From: Idiomarina loihiensis
GTDB lineage: Bacteria > Pseudomonadota > Gammaproteobacteria > Enterobacterales > Alteromonadaceae
DNA: 64,000 nt
Direction: 5' to 3'
Assembly (NCBI RefSeq): GCF_024584785.1
Contig: NZ_CP074112.1
Span: 2,728,001-2,792,000 of the forward strand
The translations under genes and the position numbers were made by a program. Numbering within the stretch: position 1 is the first letter of the stretch; the number at the start of each line of letters is the position of its first letter. Below the pieces are notes generated by a model, which worked only from the letters and a program-made list of their open reading frames with translations, had not been told where the DNA came from and ran no database searches. Below are positions 52,128 to 62,361 of the stretch, piece by piece.

Positions 52128-53780
52128 ATGCCAGTAAAACTACTAAAGCCGGCTGATGAAGCCTATCAGTATCCGTTACTGATAAAGCAGTTATTACTCT
52201 CAAGCGAGCGCTACGGTGCTAATAACGAGATCGTTGGCGGTAATAATGGCAAGCGTTACAGTTATGCTGAGTTTAATCAGCGCGTGCAACGCCTCGCTAA
52301 TATGCTGACCGAGCAAGGAGTGAAGCAAGGTGATGTGGTGGCGGTGTTGGATTGGGATACACCGCGCTATCTTGAGTGCTTTTTCGCTATTCCCATGCTT
52401 GGCGCTGTGTTGCATACGGTGAACGTGCGCTTAGCCCCCGAGCAAATTGTCTACACCATGAATCATGCCGAGGATAAAGTGGTGTTGGCGCACGATGACT
52501 TCTTGCCGTTGTTAGCGAAAGTAAAACATGAGCTGGTAACCGTCGAAAAATACATCCAGCTAAGTGATAGCGATACTCCAGCGGAGCCTGCGCTGGCCAC
52601 CGTGGGTGATTACGAGAGCTTATTGGCAGCGGCGTTGCCGGAATATGATTTCCCTGATTTTGACGAAAACGCTATTGCCACAACCTTTTACACCACCGGC
52701 ACCACCGGCAACCCGAAAGGGGTGTACTTTTCTCATCGGCAATTGGTGCTGCACACGCTCACGTTAGCAGCCACTACAAGCATGAATGACAATATGCAGT
52801 TGATGCAGGCTGGTAGTGTGTATATGCCAATCACTCCAATGTTTCACGTGCATGCTTGGGGCGTACCTTATGTCGCCACCATGATGGGGCTCAAGCAAGT
52901 GTATCCTGGTCGTTACGAACCAGCGACTTTGTTGCAGTTGTTTGTACGAGAAAAGGTGACCTTCTCGCACTGTGTGCCGACCATTTTACAGATGGTATTG
53001 AGTAGTGAAAAAGCTCAAGCGATTGATTTTAGCGGCTGGCAGGTGTTAATTGGAGGCAGTGCGCTAACGGCAGGCCTAGCTGATGCCGCCCTCGCACGCG
53101 GTGTTCAGGTCTATACCGGCTACGGTATGTCCGAAACCTGTCCACTGTTGAGTACCACCTGGTTGCCGCTTGAGGCCTCGGAGTTTGATCAGCAGCGCCA
53201 AGTACAAGAGCGGATCAAAACCGGGCGCCCAGTGCCACTGGTGAATATGCGCATTATTGATAATAACGGTCGTTTTTTACCTCATGATGGTGAAGCTATG
53301 GGTGAGGTTGTGGTGCGCACACCATGGCTCACTCAGGGGTACCTGAACGAGCCAGAAAAAAGTGCTGAGCTGTGGGCTAATGGCTGGATGCATACAGGCG
53401 ATGTCGGCACCATTGATAGTAACTACACCCTGCAAATTCGTGACCGTATAAAAGATGTGATTAAAACGGGCGGTGAATGGATTTCCTCTTTAGATCTGGA
53501 AAACCTCATCAGTCAGCATCCTGACATTGAACTGACAGCTGTGGTTGGACTCCCTGATGCAGAGTGGGGTGAGCGCCCTCATGCTATGCTTACAGTGAAA
53601 GCTGATGCTGCCGTTGATCGCGAGCAAGTTGCTGATCATTTACAGCAGTTTATTGAGGCCGGCTTGATTGAAAAATGGGCGATTCCTGATTCGGTCACCG
53701 TGGTTGCGGAGATTCCTCGCACCAGCGTTGGTAAAATCGATAAAAAACTGATTCGCAAGCAGCTGCAAGCAGCAAATTAG
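52128..53780 (+). CDS. Acyl-CoA ligase (AMP-forming), medium/long-chain type
   Basis: The 550-residue enzyme activates a carboxylic acid to its CoA thioester through an acyl-AMP. Motifs in order: FYTTGTTGNPKGVYFSHRQ (P-loop-like A3), YGMSETCPLL (A5), GWMHTGDVGTIDSNYTLQIRDRIKDVIKTGGEWIS (A7-A8), and the catalytic lysine near the C-terminus in RTSVGKIDKKLIR. It resembles FadD-like ligases of the AlkK group that act on medium-chain fatty acids; chain length cannot be fixed by eye. It follows the GNAT-nitrilase gene and ends at a strong terminator. Confidence 0.92.
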   Translation: MPVKLLKPADEAYQYPLLIKQLLLSSERYGANNEIVGGNNGKRYSYAEFNQRVQRLANMLTEQGVKQGDVVAVLDWDTPRYLECFFAIPMLGAVLHTVNVRLAPEQIVYTMNHAEDKVVLAHDDFLPLLAKVKHELVTVEKYIQLSDSDTPAEPALATVGDYESLLAAALPEYDFPDFDENAIATTFYTTGTTGNPKGVYFSHRQLVLHTLTLAATTSMNDNMQLMQAGSVYMPITPMFHVHAWGVPYVATMMGLKQVYPGRYEPATLLQLFVREKVTFSHCVPTILQMVLSSEKAQAIDFSGWQVLIGGSALTAGLADAALARGVQVYTGYGMSETCPLLSTTWLPLEASEFDQQRQVQERIKTGRPVPLVNMRIIDNNGRFLPHDGEAMGEVVVRTPWLTQGYLNEPEKSAELWANGWMHTGDVGTIDSNYTLQIRDRIKDVIKTGGEWISSLDLENLISQHPDIELTAVVGLPDAEWGERPHAMLTVKADAAVDREQVADHLQQFIEAGLIEKWAIPDSVTVVAEIPRTSVGKIDKKLIRKQLQAAN

Positions 53781-53808
53781 CAGGCTTTTTTTAATTGTAG
53801 CTACCCAC

Positions 53809-53835
53809 AAAAAAGGCCCGTAACGGGCCTTTTTT
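53809..53835. terminator. Bidirectional intrinsic terminator
   Basis: AAAAAAGGCCCG (53809-53820) pairs perfectly with CGGGCCTTTTTT (53824-53835) around a TAA loop. T-runs on both strands allow it to end both the ligase and the convergent peptidase transcripts. Confidence 0.95.
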
Positions 53836-53865
53836 ATCAGGGCGGCTATGCTAGCACCGAGGTCG

Positions 53866-55170
53866 TTAAGGTAGCTTGGCGTAATCAATAGCCCAGTTGA
53901 CATACAGTTCCGTACCGGTTTTAAGCGCTCGCTCATCAGCATAAAAGAAGGGTGAATGGTTGCTTGGCGCCGTAGCAGGATCTTGATCTTCTGGAGTTAT
54001 CCCCAAAAATACAAATAATCCTGGCACCTCTAGTGCATAAAATGAGAAATCTTCTGCACCAGTTACTAATGCATTCACGTTTACCTTATCGGCTCCTGCT
54101 ACTTTGTGCATGGTAGGCAGCATGGCACGGGTTAATTCTGGATTGTTAATGGTAACTGGGTAGCCCTCATCAATATGCACATGCGCCTCAGCGCCACTGG
54201 CTTGTGCGGTATGCTCAGCAGTCGTTTTTAAGTTAGCAAAAATTTGCGCACGGTTATCCATATCAAAGTTACGGATGGTCCCTTCGAGATAGACCTCATC
54301 AGGGATGATATTGTTGCGAACACCGCCCTCAACAATACCAAAGCTCACTACCGCTGGCGCCTTGGTAATATCGACCTGACGGCTAACAATGGCTTGGGTG
54401 TTATTAATAATCTGGCCCGCCGCCACAATAGGGTCCACGCCTCCCCATGGCCGTGAACCATGAGTTTGTTGGCCTTTGACGGTTATTTCAAAGCGGTCTG
54501 ACGAGGCCATCAGTGGGCCTTCGCGATAGCCAATGTGACCAGTGTGTCCCGCTGACCACACATGAATACCAAACACGGCTTCAGGTTGATACTGTTTGAA
54601 TAACCCTTCTTTAAGCATCAACTCAGCACCACCTTCTTCACCTGCAGGAGCACCTTCTTCGGCCGGTTGAAAAATAAACACCACATTGCCAGCTAATTGC
54701 TCGCGCAGTTCGGTGAGTTGTTGGGCTGCACCCATCAACATAGCCACATGCAAATCATGACCGCAGGCATGCATAACACCTACTTCTTTACCGCGATACT
54801 CGGCTATTGCAGTAGATTTAAAGGCAACGTCGGTTTGCTCGACCACCGGTAGGGCATCCATGTCGGCCCGCAAGGCGATGGTGGGGCCTGGCTTGGCGCC
54901 TTTGAGCAGGGCCACGACGCCGGTATGTGCTACCCCTGTCTGCACTTCTAAACCAAGGCTCTGCAAGTGCTCCGTAATGACTTTTGCGGTACGAAATTCA
55001 CGATTACTTAATTCAGGGTGTTGATGCAAATCACGTCGCCATTCGATCACTTGCTGCTCTAAGGATGACGAAATTTGCACCGGTTCAGCGGCCTGCGTTG
55101 GGCTGATAACCCAGCAGCTCGTGGCTAAGGTGGTGGCAATGACAGCTTTATTTAACATGGACATACGCAT
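53866..55170 (-). CDS. Exported M20 family metallo-amidohydrolase
   Basis: The 434-residue protein has a signal peptide (cleavage near PTQAAEP, about 28). The M20D domain shows WRRDLHQHPELSNREFRT, ALRADMDALPV, MHACGHDLHVAML, FQPAEEG and HSPFFYADERAL, which supply the metal ligands and catalytic Glu. Relatives hydrolyse N-acyl amino acids, hippurate or indole-amino-acid conjugates; most are cytoplasmic, so the signal peptide is worth noting, although exported versions are known. It is followed downstream only by the terminator and preceded by a pseudouridine synthase gene on the same strand. Confidence 0.92.
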   Translation of the reverse strand: MRMSMLNKAVIATTLATSCWVISPTQAAEPVQISSSLEQQVIEWRRDLHQHPELSNREFRTAKVITEHLQSLGLEVQTGVAHTGVVALLKGAKPGPTIALRADMDALPVVEQTDVAFKSTAIAEYRGKEVGVMHACGHDLHVAMLMGAAQQLTELREQLAGNVVFIFQPAEEGAPAGEEGGAELMLKEGLFKQYQPEAVFGIHVWSAGHTGHIGYREGPLMASSDRFEITVKGQQTHGSRPWGGVDPIVAAGQIINNTQAIVSRQVDITKAPAVVSFGIVEGGVRNNIIPDEVYLEGTIRNFDMDNRAQIFANLKTTAEHTAQASGAEAHVHIDEGYPVTINNPELTRAMLPTMHKVAGADKVNVNALVTGAEDFSFYALEVPGLFVFLGITPEDQDPATAPSNHSPFFYADERALKTGTELYVNWAIDYAKLP

Positions 55171-55186
55171 AGGGAGTTCCTTGCAA

Positions 55187-55843
55187 TTAGGTAGCAGAGA
55201 TAAGCAAGCCTAGATCAGGTTGGGGGGGTAAGTCTAGAAAGTGTTCATATTCTGGCCATGGTGCGGTGATGCTGAACTGCTGTTGTTGATAGCAGAACTG
55301 CAATTGCCAAGCATGCAAATGCAGGTGCTGCGCCGCTTCACCGCCGTAACGCTGGTCGCCACAAATCGGCGTCCCCAAACTCTTCAGTGCGACTCTAAGT
55401 TGATGGGTTTTGCCGGTGCTTGGCTTGAGCACATAATAGCGGTAGCCAGGTTTTAGTGCGTGACTAATAAAACGGGTGCGGGCTGGATTATTTTGTGTAC
55501 GCAACAGGCGCCAGTTGCCACGTCGTACTTTATCCATGTCGCCACAGATCAGTCCTTGTTTTTTACTGGGCTTACCAGCCGCTACCGCAAGGTAATATTT
55601 GTGTATTTGGCGCTCGGCAAAGAGGCCACTCAAGGTGGCTGCCGCAGCCTGATTACGAGCCACCAGCAGCGCCCCAGAAGTTGGGGTATCTAAGCGATGC
55701 ACTGGCCACAATTGTTGCTGCAACTGTTGCCCGAGTTGATGTAGCACGCTTGCTTGTTGTGCGTTGGCATGCATGGGCGCACCGGCGGGCTTATTCAGCA
55801 CGTAGAAATCGGGGTGGCTAAAAACTAGGGTTAACTCATGCAT
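55187..55843 (-). CDS. RluA-family pseudouridine synthase
   Basis: The 218-residue enzyme isomerises uridine in RNA. VLNKPAGAPMHAN and PVHRLDTPTSGALLVARN (catalytic Asp in HRLDxxTSG) with KPSTGKTHQLRVALKSLGTPICGDQRYG define the RluA group. There is no S4 domain and the chain is short, closest to the RluA/TruC-like class; the target position is not determinable. It lies 16 bases before the M20 gene and is divergent from trmH. Confidence 0.92.
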   Translation of the reverse strand: MHELTLVFSHPDFYVLNKPAGAPMHANAQQASVLHQLGQQLQQQLWPVHRLDTPTSGALLVARNQAAAATLSGLFAERQIHKYYLAVAAGKPSKKQGLICGDMDKVRRGNWRLLRTQNNPARTRFISHALKPGYRYYVLKPSTGKTHQLRVALKSLGTPICGDQRYGGEAAQHLHLHAWQLQFCYQQQQFSITAPWPEYEHFLDLPPQPDLGLLISAT

Positions 55844-55953
55844 GCCGTTATACTTGCCTGGTGCGGACTGCCACTGCGGCCCTTTATACTTGGTGTTAAA
55901 TTCATTATTGTAGCTAATTATTTGAAAACGGAAGTCAGATCTTGGAATTTACC

Positions 55954-56640
55954 ATGACTAGCGAGCGTTTGGCTCGGATAAATCAATTACTTGATCAGCG
56001 CCAAGCTGATTTAACGCTCTGCTTAGAGAGTGTGCATAAAAATCACAATCTGTCAGCACTGATTCGTTCCGCTGATGCGGTAGGGATACATGAGGTTCAT
56101 GCCATTTGGTACGGCCCGCGTTTGCGGGTACGGGCGGGGGCTGCGGTAGGCACCAATAAATGGGTTAAGGTGCACAACCATGACGGTTTGCCAAGTGCCA
56201 TTGAGCAGTTAAAAGCAGAGAAAAAACAAATCATAGTGACTAACTTGTCGCCCCAAGCGGTGGATTTCAGAGCCATTGATTACACCAAGCCAACGGCCAT
56301 TATTTTGGGGCAAGAGCGTCGCGGAGTTACGCCAGAAGCGATTGCCGCGGCTGACCATCAAGTGATTGTGCCCATGGTAGGGATGGCGGAGTCACTGAAT
56401 GTCTCCGTGGCAGCGGCTGTGATTTTATACGAAGCACAACGCCAACGTGCGGCAGTTGGGCGCTATCAACAACCTTCACTGCCACAAGCAGAGCGGCAGC
56501 GGGTGCTGTTTGAGGGGGGCCACCCTATTTTCGCGCGGCTTTGTCGACTCAATGATATTCCTTATCCGGCAGTGGGCGAGCAAGGTGAAATTCTTGCTGA
56601 TGAGCAGTGGTGGCAACGGATTCGGAGCGCTAAAAGATGA
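55954..56640 (+). CDS. trmH: tRNA (guanosine-18-2'-O)-methyltransferase
   Basis: The 228-residue SPOUT methyltransferase has SVHKNHNLSALIRSADAVGIHEVHA, AIILGQERRGVTPEAI and VPMVGMAESLNVSVAAAVILYEA, the knot that binds SAM. It methylates G18 in tRNA. The ATG at 55954 was chosen; a TTG four codons earlier is in frame. recG overlaps its stop by four bases, the order found in E. coli (spoU-recG). Confidence 0.95.
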   Translation: MTSERLARINQLLDQRQADLTLCLESVHKNHNLSALIRSADAVGIHEVHAIWYGPRLRVRAGAAVGTNKWVKVHNHDGLPSAIEQLKAEKKQIIVTNLSPQAVDFRAIDYTKPTAIILGQERRGVTPEAIAAADHQVIVPMVGMAESLNVSVAAAVILYEAQRQRAAVGRYQQPSLPQAERQRVLFEGGHPIFARLCRLNDIPYPAVGEQGEILADEQWWQRIRSAKR

Positions 56641-58718
56641 GTTTAAGCAGCTTGCACCTCATCCCGCTGAGCAATCTGAAGGGGGTTGGGCCGAAACTAC
56701 AAACTAAATTAGAAAAACTAGGCCTGATGAATGTGCAAGATGTGCTCCTGCATTTACCCTTGCGCTATGAAGACAGATCACGGATTTATCCGATTGCTGC
56801 GCTGCAGCAGGGCACCACCGCCACTATGGTAGCGGAAGTGATAAAAGCTGAGATTACCTACGGCCGCAAGCGCATGCTCAAGGTGCGAGTAAAAGATACG
56901 AGCGGCGTGTTAACCGCAGTGTTTTTTCAGTTTAGTGCAGCCCAGCTGAAACAGTTTGAACAAGGCACTAGGTTACAGCTTTTTGGTGAAGTAAAACGAG
57001 GCCTGCAGGGCCCCGATATGATTCATCCGGAATATAAAATAATAGAAGGGCAAGTGCCCATTCTAGCCGAGCAGTCTTTAACCCCCGTGTACCCAGCGAC
57101 AGAAGGGGTTCAACAAGCCACTTTACGAAAGTTATCTGAGCAAGCGCTTACTTACCTAAATGAGCAAGCACTGCCTGAATTGCTGCCAGAATCTCTGCAG
57201 CCAGGTGGGATTTCGTTGGCAGCCGCCCTACGGGTTTTACACCGGCCGCCCTTGGACGTTAGTTTAAGCCAGTTAGCAGAGGGTACACATCCTGCTCAGG
57301 TGAGACTGGCAGCGGAAGAGTTATTGGCACACCAGCTCAGTTTATTGAAACTAAGGGCGCTAAAGCAGGCTCATCAAGCTCGAGCACTAGCCGTGAATCC
57401 TGTCTTGCAGCAGCAATTTTTGCAGCAATTACCCTTTGCACCGACCGCAGCTCAGCAGCGCGTGGTTGGCGAAATACAAGCGGATTTGGCGTTGTCACAA
57501 CCGATGATGCGCTTAGTACAAGGAGACGTGGGTTCAGGCAAGACCTTGGTCGCTGCTTTAAGCGCACTGACGGCTATAGGGCAAGGCTTTCAGGTAGCCC
57601 TGATGGCCCCAACGGAGATTCTGGCTGAGCAACACGCGCTTACTTTTCGACAGTGGTTTGAGCCCCTCGGTATTGCTGTGGGCTGGTTAGCAGGCAAACA
57701 GAAGGCTAAAGAGCGGCAACAAAACCTAGCCGCGATAGCTGCCGGTGAGGTGCAACTGGTGGTGGGCACCCATGCGTTATTTCAGAGCGAAGTGACCTAC
57801 GCCAATTTGGTATTGGTTATTATTGACGAACAGCATAGGTTTGGCGTGCACCAGCGCCTAGAACTGCGGCAAAAGGGGATTGATCAGGGATTTCAGCCGC
57901 ATCAGCTCATCATGACCGCAACCCCTATTCCGCGAACTTTGGCGATGACCGCCTACGCTGATTTAGCAACTTCCATCATTGATGAGCTGCCGCCAGGACG
58001 GACTCCAGTAACCACGGTTGCGATTCCTGATACCCGTCGTGAGCAAGTGATCCAGCGAGTCGAACATGTCTGTACTGAACAAGGGCGACAAGCATACTGG
58101 GTGTGCACCTTAATTGAAGAGTCCGAGGCGCTGCAATGCCAAGCCGCTGAGGATACCGCCACGCAACTGGCAGCAGCGTTGCCACAATTGCGCATTGGCT
58201 TAGTGCATGGGCGCTTAAAAAGTGCCGAAAAAGAAGCGGTGATGAGTGCTTTTAAGGCCCACGAACTCGATTTACTGGTGGCAACGACAGTGATTGAGGT
58301 TGGGGTGGATGTGCCCAATGCTAGTTTAATGATTATTGAAAATCCAGAGCGCTTGGGGCTGGCTCAGTTACATCAGTTACGGGGCCGAGTAGGCCGGGGG
58401 GCAGCGGCAAGTCACTGTGTGCTGTTGTACCATGCGCCGCTATCGAAAACTGCTACGCAGCGGCTAGGGGTGTTGCGCGACAGTACCGATGGTTTTGTCA
58501 TAGCCCAGCGTGATTTGGAGTTACGTGGGCCAGGTGAATTGCTTGGGCAGCGACAAACCGGCTTAACCGAAATGAAAGTAGCCGACCTCATGAAACATAG
58601 TTATTTACTTGATCAAGTTCAGCACTTGGCAAGCCAAATCTGGCACCATTACCCGCACACTGCTGATGCACTGATACAGCGGTGGTTACCACGACGGGAT
58701 CACTACGCCCAAGCATGA
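56637..58718 (+). CDS. recG: ATP-dependent DNA helicase RecG
   Basis: The 693-residue branch-migration helicase remodels stalled forks and Holliday junctions. The wedge/OB domain is N-terminal (LSNLKGVGPKLQTKLEKLGL; YEDRSRIYPI). Helicase motifs include QGDVGSGKTLVA (Walker A), IIDEQHRFGV (DEQH box), MTATPIPRTLAMT, and GRVGRGAAASHCVLL. Length is normal. It starts in the trmH stop (ATGA). Confidence 0.98.
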   Translation: MSLSSLHLIPLSNLKGVGPKLQTKLEKLGLMNVQDVLLHLPLRYEDRSRIYPIAALQQGTTATMVAEVIKAEITYGRKRMLKVRVKDTSGVLTAVFFQFSAAQLKQFEQGTRLQLFGEVKRGLQGPDMIHPEYKIIEGQVPILAEQSLTPVYPATEGVQQATLRKLSEQALTYLNEQALPELLPESLQPGGISLAAALRVLHRPPLDVSLSQLAEGTHPAQVRLAAEELLAHQLSLLKLRALKQAHQARALAVNPVLQQQFLQQLPFAPTAAQQRVVGEIQADLALSQPMMRLVQGDVGSGKTLVAALSALTAIGQGFQVALMAPTEILAEQHALTFRQWFEPLGIAVGWLAGKQKAKERQQNLAAIAAGEVQLVVGTHALFQSEVTYANLVLVIIDEQHRFGVHQRLELRQKGIDQGFQPHQLIMTATPIPRTLAMTAYADLATSIIDELPPGRTPVTTVAIPDTRREQVIQRVEHVCTEQGRQAYWVCTLIEESEALQCQAAEDTATQLAAALPQLRIGLVHGRLKSAEKEAVMSAFKAHELDLLVATTVIEVGVDVPNASLMIIENPERLGLAQLHQLRGRVGRGAAASHCVLLYHAPLSKTATQRLGVLRDSTDGFVIAQRDLELRGPGELLGQRQTGLTEMKVADLMKHSYLLDQVQHLASQIWHHYPHTADALIQRWLPRRDHYAQA

Positions 58719-58761
58719 TTTCGTAGTACACTAGGGCGCAGCGACAGAAAAAGGTTTAAAG

Positions 58762-59517
58762 ATGAAAGATAACCAGCAAGACACCATAGATTTTGGCTAT
58801 AAACAAGTTGCCAAAACAGAAAAGCAAAACTTAGTGGCCAATGTGTTTAACTCAGTGGCGCAAAAATACGATGTGATGAACGATTTAATGTCGTTCGGTA
58901 TCCACCGCTTATGGAAGCGCTACACCATTGATTGCAGCGGTATTCGGACGGGCATGAAAGTATTAGATATTGCTGGTGGTACCGGCGATTTAACCGCTGC
59001 CTTCGCGCGTCGAGTAGGCCCTACAGGCGAAGTGGTGTTGGCAGATATCAACGATGCCATGTTAGAAGTAGGGCGCGACAAGCTGCGTAACCGCGGCATT
59101 GTTGGCAACGTCAGTTATGTTCAAGCCAATGCTGAAGAGCTGCCTTTTGCTGATGATAGTTTTGACATCATTACGATTGCTTTTGGTTTACGTAATGTCA
59201 CCGATAAGCAGAAGGCTTTAGAGTCGATGTTTAGAGTGTTAAAGCCGGGCGGTCGCTTACTGGTATTAGAATTCTCGAAACCGGTACAACCTTTGTTAAA
59301 TCAAGCCTACGATTTTTACTCCTTCAATGTGTTGCCGAAGATGGGCCAGTTGGTGGCCGGTGATGCTGAAAGCTATCAGTACTTGGCTGAATCGATCCGG
59401 ATGCATCCAGACCAAGAAACGCTCAAAGGCATGATGGAAACCGCAGGCTACGATCAGGTCACGTTTGATAATTTAACCGGCGGCATTGTAGCGCTGCATC
59501 GTGGGTTTAAATTCTAA
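58762..59517 (+). CDS. ubiE: Ubiquinone/menaquinone C-methyltransferase UbiE
   Basis: The 251-residue SAM enzyme methylates the ring of ubiquinone (and demethylmenaquinone if made). [36 protein letters not shown] (SAM loop), [34 protein letters not shown] and [14 protein letters not shown] are diagnostic. ubiJ starts on the last base of its stop codon, and ubiB follows, the standard ubiE-ubiJ-ubiB order. Confidence 0.98.
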   Translation: MKDNQQDTIDFGYKQVAKTEKQNLVANVFNSVAQKYDVMNDLMSFGIHRLWKRYTIDCSGIRTGMKVLDIAGGTGDLTAAFARRVGPTGEVVLADINDAMLEVGRDKLRNRGIVGNVSYVQANAEELPFADDSFDIITIAFGLRNVTDKQKALESMFRVLKPGGRLLVLEFSKPVQPLLNQAYDFYSFNVLPKMGQLVAGDAESYQYLAESIRMHPDQETLKGMMETAGYDQVTFDNLTGGIVALHRGFKF

Positions 59518-60113
59518 TGCTGTGGACTGTATTGCCGACCAGTGCCGCAGAGGCCTTGGCAAATCATTTACTTGGCTTGGACGGTGCTAGCTCAGCGCGG
59601 TTGCAGAAGGTGGCGGGGAAACGTTTGCGAGTGACCCTCACTGAACTCGGTAAACCCCTTACGTTGCAGGCTAGTGAGCAAGGTGTATTGTTGAGCTGGG
59701 TCGATGCTGATAGCGTTGATTGCCATATTATCACGCGCTTGGCGGTTCTCCCTGAGTTGCAAGATAGTGCCAATATCACCCGCTTAATTAAAGCCGATGC
59801 CTTAGATATTGAGGGTGATCCTATGCTGGCGCAACAATTCAGTCAGCTGTTTGTAGCCTTAGATATTGATTGGGAAGAGCAAATGAGCCAGCGTATAGGT
59901 GATGTCCCAGCGCATGTTGTTGGCCAGGCTTTTAAGCGCAGCCAACAATGGCTACAGCAACGGTTAGCAGAGCAGCAACAGTGGCTAGCGGATGTCCTTA
60001 TTGAAGAAAAACATATTTTAGTTGGCTCCCAGCAAATGGCGGAGTTTAAACAGCAGGTGCAGCAATTACGTGCGCAAGTAGATAAGCTAGAGCGCGCGTT
60101 AAAAACAAGGTAG
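59517..60113 (+). CDS. ubiJ: Ubiquinone biosynthesis accessory factor UbiJ
   Basis: The 198-residue protein has an N-terminal SCP2-like lipid-binding domain (about 15-110) and a C-terminal coiled coil ([17 protein letters not shown]). UbiJ binds lipid and organises the soluble Ubi complex with UbiK. The identification rests on position between ubiE and ubiB and on the domain layout. Its ATG overlaps the ubiE stop by one base. Confidence 0.93.
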   Translation: MLWTVLPTSAAEALANHLLGLDGASSARLQKVAGKRLRVTLTELGKPLTLQASEQGVLLSWVDADSVDCHIITRLAVLPELQDSANITRLIKADALDIEGDPMLAQQFSQLFVALDIDWEEQMSQRIGDVPAHVVGQAFKRSQQWLQQRLAEQQQWLADVLIEEKHILVGSQQMAEFKQQVQQLRAQVDKLERALKTR

Positions 60114-60118
60114 GGATT

Positions 60119-61768
60119 GTGAGTACTCGACTAAAACGCCTGTATAAAATCACCCAAACCATGCTCAGCTATGGTTTAGACGAAATCATTCCCGCCCATT
60201 GGCTGCCTTGGTCGGTGCGTTTGGGGCGGCATTTGTTGTTTTGGATTCCGAACAAGCACAAACAGCAACCTGCTGGAGTGCGCCTTCGATTAGCGCTAGA
60301 GTCGCTAGGGCCGGTGTGGGTCAAGTTTGGACAAATGCTGTCCACCCGTCGCGATTTGTTGCCGCCTGATATCGCCAATGAATTGGCCGTGTTGCAAGAT
60401 AAAGTTAAAGCTTTTGATGGCCAACAGGCGCAACGGCTGATTGAAAAAGCACTTGAGCTAGAAAATATTCATGACGCTTTTGACGATTTTATGGTGCAGC
60501 CGTTAGCATCGGCATCCATTGCACAAGTTCATACCGCCACCCTAAAACATGGTGATGATGCGGGTACTGAGGTTGTCATCAAGGTGATTCGACCTGATAT
60601 CCGACCGACCATTGATGCGGATTTACGGTTAATGGAAACCTTGGCTTCCGTATTAGCGCGACATCTGCCAGACGGGCGGCGTTTGAAGCCGCGCGAAGTG
60701 GTAAAAGAGTACCGTAAAACCTTAATCGATGAGTTGGATTTATTGCGTGAAGCAGCCAACGCAATTCAGCTGAAACGTAATTTTGCGGACTCGAAATTAT
60801 TGTATATTCCGACTGTGTTCAGTGATTACAGTCGCCCTAATGTGATGGTCATGGAGCGCATAGACGGCATCCCGGTGAGTGATGTTGATACCCTGATGGC
60901 CATGGGCGTGGATATGAAGAAGCTCGCTGAACGTGGTGTTGAGGTGTTCTTTACGCAAGTGTTCCGCGACAGTTTCTTTCATGCCGATATGCATCCTGGC
61001 AATATTTTTGTGTCACGTCAACACCCCGACGACCCTCAGTACCTAGGGATTGATTTTGGTATTGTCGGCACGCTCAATCGTGAAGATAAGCGTTATTTGG
61101 CCGAGAACTTTTTGGCGTTTTTCAATCGTGATTATCGCAAGGTGGCTGAGCTGCATATCGACTCGGGTTGGGTGCCAAAGCACGTAAATGTGGAAGAGTT
61201 TGAAAGTGCCATTCGAACCGTGTGCGAACCCATTTTCAATAAGCCCCTAGCTGAGATTTCGTTTGGTAACGTCTTGGTTAATTTGTTCAATACCGCCCGC
61301 CGCTTTGAAATGGAAGTACAACCGCAGTTGGTGTTACTGCAAAAGACTTTGCTTTATGTGGAAGGTTTAGGGCGTACTTTGTATCCACAACTCGATTTAT
61401 GGAAAACAGCAAAACCGTTCCTAGAACGTTGGATGCACGAGCAGTTGGGTTGGCGAGCAGTGATACGCTCGGTAAAAGAAAATGCGCCTTTTTGGGCAGA
61501 AAAGCTGCCAGAAATGCCGACCTTGCTTTATGATTACTTAAATACACAACGGCATCAGGCGGATTATCAACAACGCATGATGTTGCAATTGGCAGAGCAA
61601 CAACGCCAACATGCACAGCAAGTATGGTGGGGAATGATTACCGCGGCCATGCTGGTCAGTACCACCTTATTGGTGGTGGCTAAGGTCGCTTGGTTTTATC
61701 CTGCCGCTACTGGCGCTGCAGCACTCGTTAGTGCGTGGCTAAGTTGGCGACGCAAACGTTCATCGTAA
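60119..61768 (+). CDS. ubiB: Ubiquinone biosynthesis kinase-like protein UbiB
   Basis: The 549-residue ABC1/ADCK-family atypical kinase begins with GTG ([13 protein letters not shown]) after AGGGATT. The KxGQ motif ([10 protein letters not shown]), the Ala-rich loop [25 protein letters not shown] (catalytic loop) and [10 protein letters not shown] (DFG-like) are visible. Two membrane helices lie at the C-terminus (about 500-540). It is required for ubiquinone synthesis, perhaps by extracting lipid intermediates. The frame ends 17 bases before tatA. Confidence 0.96.
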   Translation: MSTRLKRLYKITQTMLSYGLDEIIPAHWLPWSVRLGRHLLFWIPNKHKQQPAGVRLRLALESLGPVWVKFGQMLSTRRDLLPPDIANELAVLQDKVKAFDGQQAQRLIEKALELENIHDAFDDFMVQPLASASIAQVHTATLKHGDDAGTEVVIKVIRPDIRPTIDADLRLMETLASVLARHLPDGRRLKPREVVKEYRKTLIDELDLLREAANAIQLKRNFADSKLLYIPTVFSDYSRPNVMVMERIDGIPVSDVDTLMAMGVDMKKLAERGVEVFFTQVFRDSFFHADMHPGNIFVSRQHPDDPQYLGIDFGIVGTLNREDKRYLAENFLAFFNRDYRKVAELHIDSGWVPKHVNVEEFESAIRTVCEPIFNKPLAEISFGNVLVNLFNTARRFEMEVQPQLVLLQKTLLYVEGLGRTLYPQLDLWKTAKPFLERWMHEQLGWRAVIRSVKENAPFWAEKLPEMPTLLYDYLNTQRHQADYQQRMMLQLAEQQRQHAQQVWWGMITAAMLVSTTLLVVAKVAWFYPAATGAAALVSAWLSWRRKRSS

Positions 61769-61785
61769 GAGGCAAAGGCAAAGAT

Positions 61786-62010
61786 ATGGGAATTGGAATT
61801 TGGCAAGCGCTGATTGTGTTATTGATTATTGTGCTGTTATTTGGCACCAAGCGTCTGCGCAACATTGGTAGTGATTTAGGCTCAGCCATTAAAGGTTTCA
61901 AAAAGTCAGTGAATGACGATAGCGAGACTAAACCGCAAGAAAAAACCAATGATCAGGTTGAACATCAGCAGCAATCTGAAGCTACGCGTACCGACCACAA
62001 AGACCAGTAG
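61786..62010 (+). CDS. tatA: Twin-arginine translocase subunit TatA
   Basis: The 74-residue protein has a short N-terminal membrane helix ([21 protein letters not shown]), the [22 protein letters not shown] amphipathic helix and a hydrophilic tail. It forms the pore of the Tat export system. The ATG at 61786 with AAAGG upstream gives the family N-terminus; the frame is open further upstream inside ubiB and those codons were excluded. Confidence 0.96.
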   Translation: MGIGIWQALIVLLIIVLLFGTKRLRNIGSDLGSAIKGFKKSVNDDSETKPQEKTNDQVEHQQQSEATRTDHKDQ

Positions 62011-62013
62011 ACC

Positions 62014-62361
62014 ATGTTTGATATTGGCTTTTGGGAGCTGGTGGTAATCGCTGTGCTGGGGCTGATTGTGTTGGGTCCTGAGCGCCTGCCAGGAGCTTTG
62101 CGCTCAATGCAGCGAGGGGTGAGTAAAGTCAAAGAGTTTACCAGTAACATGCAACAAGAGCTGAATCATGAGCTGCGGATTAAAGAGTTGCATGAGCATT
62201 TGAAGCAAGCTGAAGAACTCGGCATGGACAAATTACCGCCCGACGTGCAGCGGTCTATTGTTGAATTACAGGCAGCCGCGCAACAAGTGCAGCGCCCTTA
62301 TGCCACCCCTGCTAATACGGGCAACAGCACCGATAAACCTAAGGATTCGTCAGATGGCTAG
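62014..62361 (+). CDS. tatB: Twin-arginine translocase subunit TatB
   Basis: The 115-residue protein starts [26 protein letters not shown], the invariant TatB N-terminus, followed by an amphipathic helix and a long coiled tail. With TatC it recognises twin-arginine signals. It lies three bases after tatA, and its end overlaps tatC by eight bases. Confidence 0.97.
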   Translation: MFDIGFWELVVIAVLGLIVLGPERLPGALRSMQRGVSKVKEFTSNMQQELNHELRIKELHEHLKQAEELGMDKLPPDVQRSIVELQAAAQQVQRPYATPANTGNSTDKPKDSSDG